Below, piece after piece: positions 59,581 through 64,000 of a stretch of 64,000 bases of DNA. Every line of letters starts with the position of its first letter. Position 1 is the stretch's first letter. The notes beneath the pieces were generated by a model that was given only the letters and a program-made list of their open reading frames with translations, had not been told where the DNA came from and did not search any database. Origin of the DNA: Pseudoips prasinana (lineage: Eukaryota > Arthropoda > Insecta > Lepidoptera > Nolidae); the NCBI GenBank assembly GCA_951640165.1, contig OX621236.1, positions 30,372,948-30,436,947 on the forward strand. Direction: 5' to 3'. The position numbers were made by a program, and so were the translations under genes.

Positions 59581-60014
59581 ACGAGATACTGAATATTTTA
59601 TCATACTTTTACAAATTCTTCTTTAATATATGTCCATCAAAACATGATAGGCAAAGAAAATTACTTTTAATTTAAATCACTAATATTCGTATCTTATGAT
59701 ATCCGAAACTAACAGGCACTATTGAATATTTAGTTTAATATATAATCGACATTTCTGATGAGGTGTTTATTTGCCCGTCAATCGTTTTGTGTGTTTCTAA
59801 ATCCGCCATAAAGCCATGTCCGTGTGAGTCAACAATAGTGCACACTAAGCGGTGCAGACGGGTGATTTCATTACAATAGATAGTTCAGAAAATAAGGAAA
59901 ACCTTAAGCCGATAGTAGGTATGTACAATAATATGCAGATCACCTATAAGTAGTTTATTTCAAAATAATGGATCTAATACAAAATGTTATAATACTAAGA
60001 CGTTTTGTCTGTAT

Positions 60015-60175
60015 GTGAGGCCCAGTGGTTAAGGTCGCCTAGCGTCTACCTCGGCACTGTCATGTTTCGGATTAGATTCTCGCACAGGTAAACTAGTTGC
60101 GTGAGCCATAAATGATAGTGCTGAATCTGGGTATGCTTTGTGTCCGTTAATGACATGTTTGGAAATACCTTCTTG
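60015..60175 (+). repeat. degraded tRNA-derived SINE
   Basis: GAGGCCCAGTGGTTAAGGTC, then GCGTGAGCCATAAATGATAG; forward relative of the 26,925 family. Confidence 0.6.
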
Positions 60176-60644
60176 TTACACGGCTTTGTTTGTGGGAAGT
60201 ATCTTCAGTATTGCCTGCTACATCGTTTGGGTGATTATGTTATACGTCCGATCAGAATCCGTGAAAACAAGGTCCGATGTAATCGTAGTATTATTTGTAG
60301 GGTGATACGGTCCAAGTTCTCTCGATCTATTTTCAGGGATTCGAATCGGACATAGTGCGAAACAAGCACAACAAGCTATTCGTGCGTGATAGATCGACCC
60401 CCGTGTCGGAACGAACCTATTTCTGCGCTCAAAACTTGATGAAATAAATTCATATATCTTACTAGTGATCTGTGGGGGTCATCAGGGCAGTGATTGTACT
60501 GAGTTTCACGCCTGCGATCGCCATGAAATCAAAAACAATTGATTTTTATTTATTATTAGCTAATTTAAGGCTTGGTCGTAATTATTTGATGAACTCTTTT
60601 GTTTTGCGCGAATTGTAATCGGTTTTAGAATACTTTATCGTATA

Positions 60645-60815
60645 GGCATTGGTTACCCTAGTGTCAGACATGTTCAAGTAAGTCTCTGACATGGTTTAAT
60701 TATTGATGTTTAATTACTACAACTGAAACCGATAGCGTGCCCTCCGAGACACTTTTGCGGTTACTTATCTAATTACTAGTTCCTAGCTTAGCCTTCTCGC
60801 TCACTTACGGACCAG
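60645..60815 (-). repeat. reverse copy of the 'CTCACCGGTCC' repeat
   Basis: GGTTACCCTAGTGTCAGAC, ACCGATAGCGTGCCCTCCGA and CTCACTTACGGACCAGAG. Confidence 0.65.
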
Positions 60816-60919
60816 AGCAACTGGCTGTATTAGGTAATAATATTCAGAGATTATACGCAGTAAACTTTTACTGTCAAACTGAACTGAACTTTGAGGAATC
60901 AGGTAAGTATGTAGATATT

Positions 60920-61075
60920 TCTGATCCGGGATGGCATGGCAACGTTCAGGAAGCGAGCGTATTTTTCTTGAAGGTTGGGAACGCTGGTGTTGCGAATGGC
61001 CTTGGCCGGTGGTGATTAGCAGTTGCTATCAGGTGACCCGCTTGGACATTTTTCTTGCTTTTATATACCTATATA
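60920..61075 (+). repeat. LINE 3' region fragment
   Basis: TTCTTGAAGGTTGGGAACGC, GGCCGGTGGTGATTAGCAG and CTATCAGGTGACCCGCTTGG. Confidence 0.55.
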
Positions 61076-61129
61076 CAAATAATTTAGTTAATTAAGTGTC
61101 TTTGCCTGCACTCCAATTGTAACTTGTAG

Positions 61130-61325
61130 CTATACATACATACATAGACTCACGCCGTTTTCCCTGAGAGGTAGGCAGAGACAGCGGATTTCCATTAGTC
61201 ACGATCTTTGCACACCTCTTTTGCCTCCATTACTGTCATTACATTCTTCATACATGCTCGCCGGTTTAGGGTACTTCTGACCTGGCCTTTCTTGAGAACG
61301 TCTCCTTGTAGCTATGCCCTGAATT
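61130..61325 (+). repeat. common lepidopteran dispersed repeat fragment
   Basis: ACATACATAGACTCACGCCG, TGAGAGGTAGGCAGAGACAG and CGATCTTTGCACACCTCTTT. It stops just before the Harbinger-type MITE. Confidence 0.6.
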
Positions 61326-61357
61326 ATTCTGTGCTTAGCAGTATTAGTCTAGTATTA

Positions 61358-61655
61358 GGCTCAGCGCAAACGGGCCACCAGTGGCAGCCCCTGGTGGCTA
61401 GCGACAAAGAGTTCACGAGATTTTTCATACAATTAGTATGGACACGCCGCACACGCGTAGCGAGTGGCGACCACTCGCGGCTGAGTGGCTGCGACACGCC
61501 ACCAGTGGCAACTTATTGCTTAATCCTTCGTGAAACTACAGCAGGAGAGTTAGAAATTGTAGTAACCACCGACCACCTTCGTTTGCGCGGTACCAAAAGA
61601 CGTGGTACGCGGCAGCCACTCGTGGCTGTGGTCGGTGGCCCGTTTGCGCGGAGCC
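61358..61655. mobile_element. Harbinger-type MITE, 298 bp
   Basis: Ends GGCTCAGCGCAAACGGGCC and, reversed, GGCTCCGCGCAAACGGGCC, agreeing at 21 of the first 22 bases (through CACC). It is flanked by TTA on both sides (61,355-61,357 and 61,656-61,658), the 3-bp target of PIF/Harbinger elements. Inner copies of CCACTCG(C/T)GGCTG are also inverted. The open frame across it is not a gene. Confidence 0.88.
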
Positions 61656-61954
61656 TTAAAGACAAAAGATGTCGATCCCTACAGCGAATAGACAAGGGAT
61701 GACGTAATACCTCCCAACGCAACCCCGCGCAGCTATTTTACGGTGGTTGACCTTTAAGTTGCGCCGTGATTTTATACCTAGTTTACTGAATTCTAATCGA
61801 TAGAGATATACTTTGGTATATTATGTGAAGACAAATTCTATAATTTACGTATACTCTTAATATACAAGGCGTAACCTAAATAGTGGGTTTAACAAGTTTA
61901 AGAAATACGTTTGGGAAATACGATTTCTCTTCTCCAATACATTGTTGTTACATA

Positions 61955-62145
61955 ATAACGCCCGCACTTGGTTAATGAGTCTCTCTGTCGCGGGGTACTT
62001 AACAAACATATAATTGCCGGACGAAAAGAACATCCAGATTCAGGACAACTATTTTTGAGTCACACAAAAGTTATCCTGCGCGTGACCGAACCTGGGACAC
62101 GAAGTGGCAAGGCGACTGTCTTAAGCGCTGCGCCACACGTGCAGT
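61955..62145 (-). repeat. tRNA-derived SINE
   Basis: CGCCCGCACTTGGTTAATG to CTGCGCCACACGTGCAG; third clear copy of the 26,925 family, with a decayed B box. Confidence 0.75.
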
Positions 62146-62813
62146 CATTATTCATTTAGCGCATCGTTATTCTAGAAAGGAAAATTAATATTTTTCTTTG
62201 TGTATTTGACATGTTGATCGGCTACATTTTGTTTAGTTACATAGGCAAATAAAGTTCCTTAAGTTACGGCCTCTGTTTATGTAACACCTTGTATAGAACA
62301 TAATAACATTATTATAAAACTTATATCAAAGGTTTAGTAGGTCTTATGTCTACTATATATATATATATTTTCTTGAATTGTAAGATCTCATTCGGCTCAA
62401 TGATACATAATCTTAATTTAATTTCGCCATAAATTGTGTTGATTGTTTGTGTATATTTCCGTTGGTAGAGTTCGTCATACCGTAATTACGAAAGCGAGTA
62501 AAAGTATCGTCTAAAGCGATATAAACTTTTAAGTAGGGGGGTGTATATTACTTTCTAATAATACCTTGAAGCTCTACGTAAACAAGTTATGTAATTGTTA
62601 CCCATATTTTAAACCTGGTTTACATTTTTTCATTTGATGGCATACATTGATTTTTCGTAGATGTTGGTTTGACTCGTACGAGGTTACTACGATAATACTT
62701 ATTATTGTCCATGCCTTGGTGGTCTGGAAGAGATCACGTGTTAGTGATAAGACCACCAATTACCTATATACTTTTTAATTGTATGCTCCTGTACTGTGTG
62801 ATTTTAGTATTGG

Positions 62814-62954
62814 TGTACAGACGTTAGCACATCCAGCTACCCCAATCTGTATTTTTTTTTATAGATTTTCACTTTAATCACATAAGCATAAGGTTCACTT
62901 TATATTGGGGAGATTTGACAAATTGGGGTAGCTTGATGTGCTGGCGTCTGTACA
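62814..62954. mobile_element. small MITE, 141 bp
   Basis: TGTACAGACGTTAGCACATC and, reversed, TGTACAGACGCCAGCACATC; the arms go on through AGCTACCCCAAT. No transposase. Confidence 0.8.
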
Positions 62955-63289
62955 ATAAAGAGTTAATCTATCTAGGTGTCCCCTAACAGAGGGGGCTGCG
63001 AAGCTGTTCTATCACGTACCTAAATTGAAAGTCTATATTATGTGCCTGTTGGGTGCACTGTAGCTAAATCCCCATCGTTCCGGTTAATGACTGAGTGCCG
63101 GCAGCCGGCTTGCAACAGTGTCCAGCCTAGCGTATAACTCAATTTCTCTCCGGAGTGGATTGCCTCCCTCGGCGGCGGCGTTCATCCCAGCCACTTGCAT
63201 TTGGAAAATGGAATTTGTTTTAAGCAGGATGTAACAAATTGAATAGAATTCGTATTAATTGTTTTTACATACCGATCGCATTATGTTTG

Positions 63290-63432
63290 TAAATTCCACT
63301 ATTGCGAAAGATTTTACATGCCAGTTTTAGACATAAATCACACCCAGACTCAGAACAATACCCGTTCTTCCGAGTCATTTATGGTTTGTTATACAAATCA
63401 CACTCAGATTTAAGCATTGCGCCACAAGTGTT
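63290..63432 (-). repeat. degraded SINE of the 26,925 family
   Basis: CACCCAGACTCAGAACAATA, then AAGCATTGCGCCACAAGTG. Confidence 0.5.
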
Positions 63433-64000
63433 GTAGTTTTATACGGTTTCATTCTTTTAAATATCTTCTTGTAGTTATATAAATATAAAACCATCTTTGA
63501 TATAATTTATAGAATGATTCGTCTAATGATTCTTCCTAAACAATTATTTCACCATATTCACATTAAAATAGTTCAACAAATGCCCTATAAAAGTTACAGA
63601 TCAGTTCTTTTACACGTTTCGTATAAGTTTAATTTCGTTCAGATCTGAATGTTTGTCAATATGAAGAGCATATTCAGGTATCTAATTCGATGTGGGTAGA
63701 ACGACTGTCCTATTGCTCTAAACAAAGGTGGTAATGTTCTCAAATACGAACTTACCGAGGTAACGTCAGCAATATATGTAGCATGATGATTTAAATTTTC
63801 ATCCCTATTTAATTTGGGCTTAAAATACAGTAGGTATAATTCTATATACGTTCAACGACAAACACTCAAATTGGTATTTAAACCCTACTATTGTTGGTAG
63901 ATAACCCTATTGTCCTTCAGTGAAAACTTCCTAAGCCATGTTAATAAAAATGTAGATGACACAGTAAAATGGAAACTATATCCACGTTGATTATTATGGA

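Larger units (their letters stand above)
39090..64000 (+). other. probable long intron, filled with mobile elements
   Basis: No host coding exon is supported. Long stretches without any recognised feature are 39,100-40,470, 42,780-43,090, 43,810-45,555, 46,870-48,780, 49,180-50,100, 50,290-51,900, 56,200-59,390 and 63,440-64,000. These are AT-rich single-copy-looking DNA. Recognised elements are listed separately. Confidence 0.45.

Noticed and set aside
61208..61702. 164-codon open frame
   Set aside because: It runs through a LINE-type repeat and then the whole Harbinger-type MITE including both inverted ends.

Overview
The window looks like nuclear DNA of a moth or butterfly (Lepidoptera). 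It is AT-rich and intron-rich, and it is full of Helitron-like elements that start TC, end CTAG and sit between A and T. tRNA-derived SINEs, short palindromic MITEs and non-LTR retrotransposon pieces fill most introns and spacers. No bacterial features were seen. I cannot name the species.

Left part (1-6.4 kb): a non-LTR retrotransposon (RT plus RNase H, cut by the window edge) has inserted into a Helitron copy, and a second Helitron follows. A possible last exon of an unidentified + strand gene follows at about 3.1 kb. Convergent to it lies MED22 (Mediator subunit 22), complete in three exons on the - strand. Region 6.4-13.6 kb is a spacer with a 57-bp tandem array, a GC-rich island flanked by inverted repeats, MITEs and hairpins.

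Middle part (13.6-37.6 kb): two complete - strand genes could be assembled exon by exon, with reading phase closing at every junction. Argininosuccinate synthase (10 coding exons, 413 aa) lies at 13,619-20,667. The Sec1/Munc18 protein Rop (15 coding exons per transcript, 583 aa) lies at 24,616-37,587. Rop carries two tandem 104-nt versions of its fourth exon (33,654-33,757 and 33,244-33,347). They have the same phase, are 20/35 identical in protein, and can only be used one at a time without a frameshift. This is the most interesting signal in the window. Rop is followed by about 2.7 kb of unique AT-rich sequence, probably a long 3' UTR, that holds a microRNA-precursor-like hairpin at 22,759-22,846.

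Right part (37.6-64 kb): a spacer separates Rop from a divergent + strand gene, of which only one short first coding exon (39,020-39,089) is visible. The remaining 25 kb hold no host exon that I can support, so this is probably a long first intron. It contains a structurally intact Tc1-like DD34E transposon (51,921-53,512, with terminal repeats and full transposase), several Helitrons, SINEs, a Harbinger-type MITE, a large fold-back element and a LINE RT fragment.

The host genes are not a functional cluster: transcription (MED22), amino acid metabolism (ASS) and synaptic vesicle exocytosis (Rop) simply neighbour each other.
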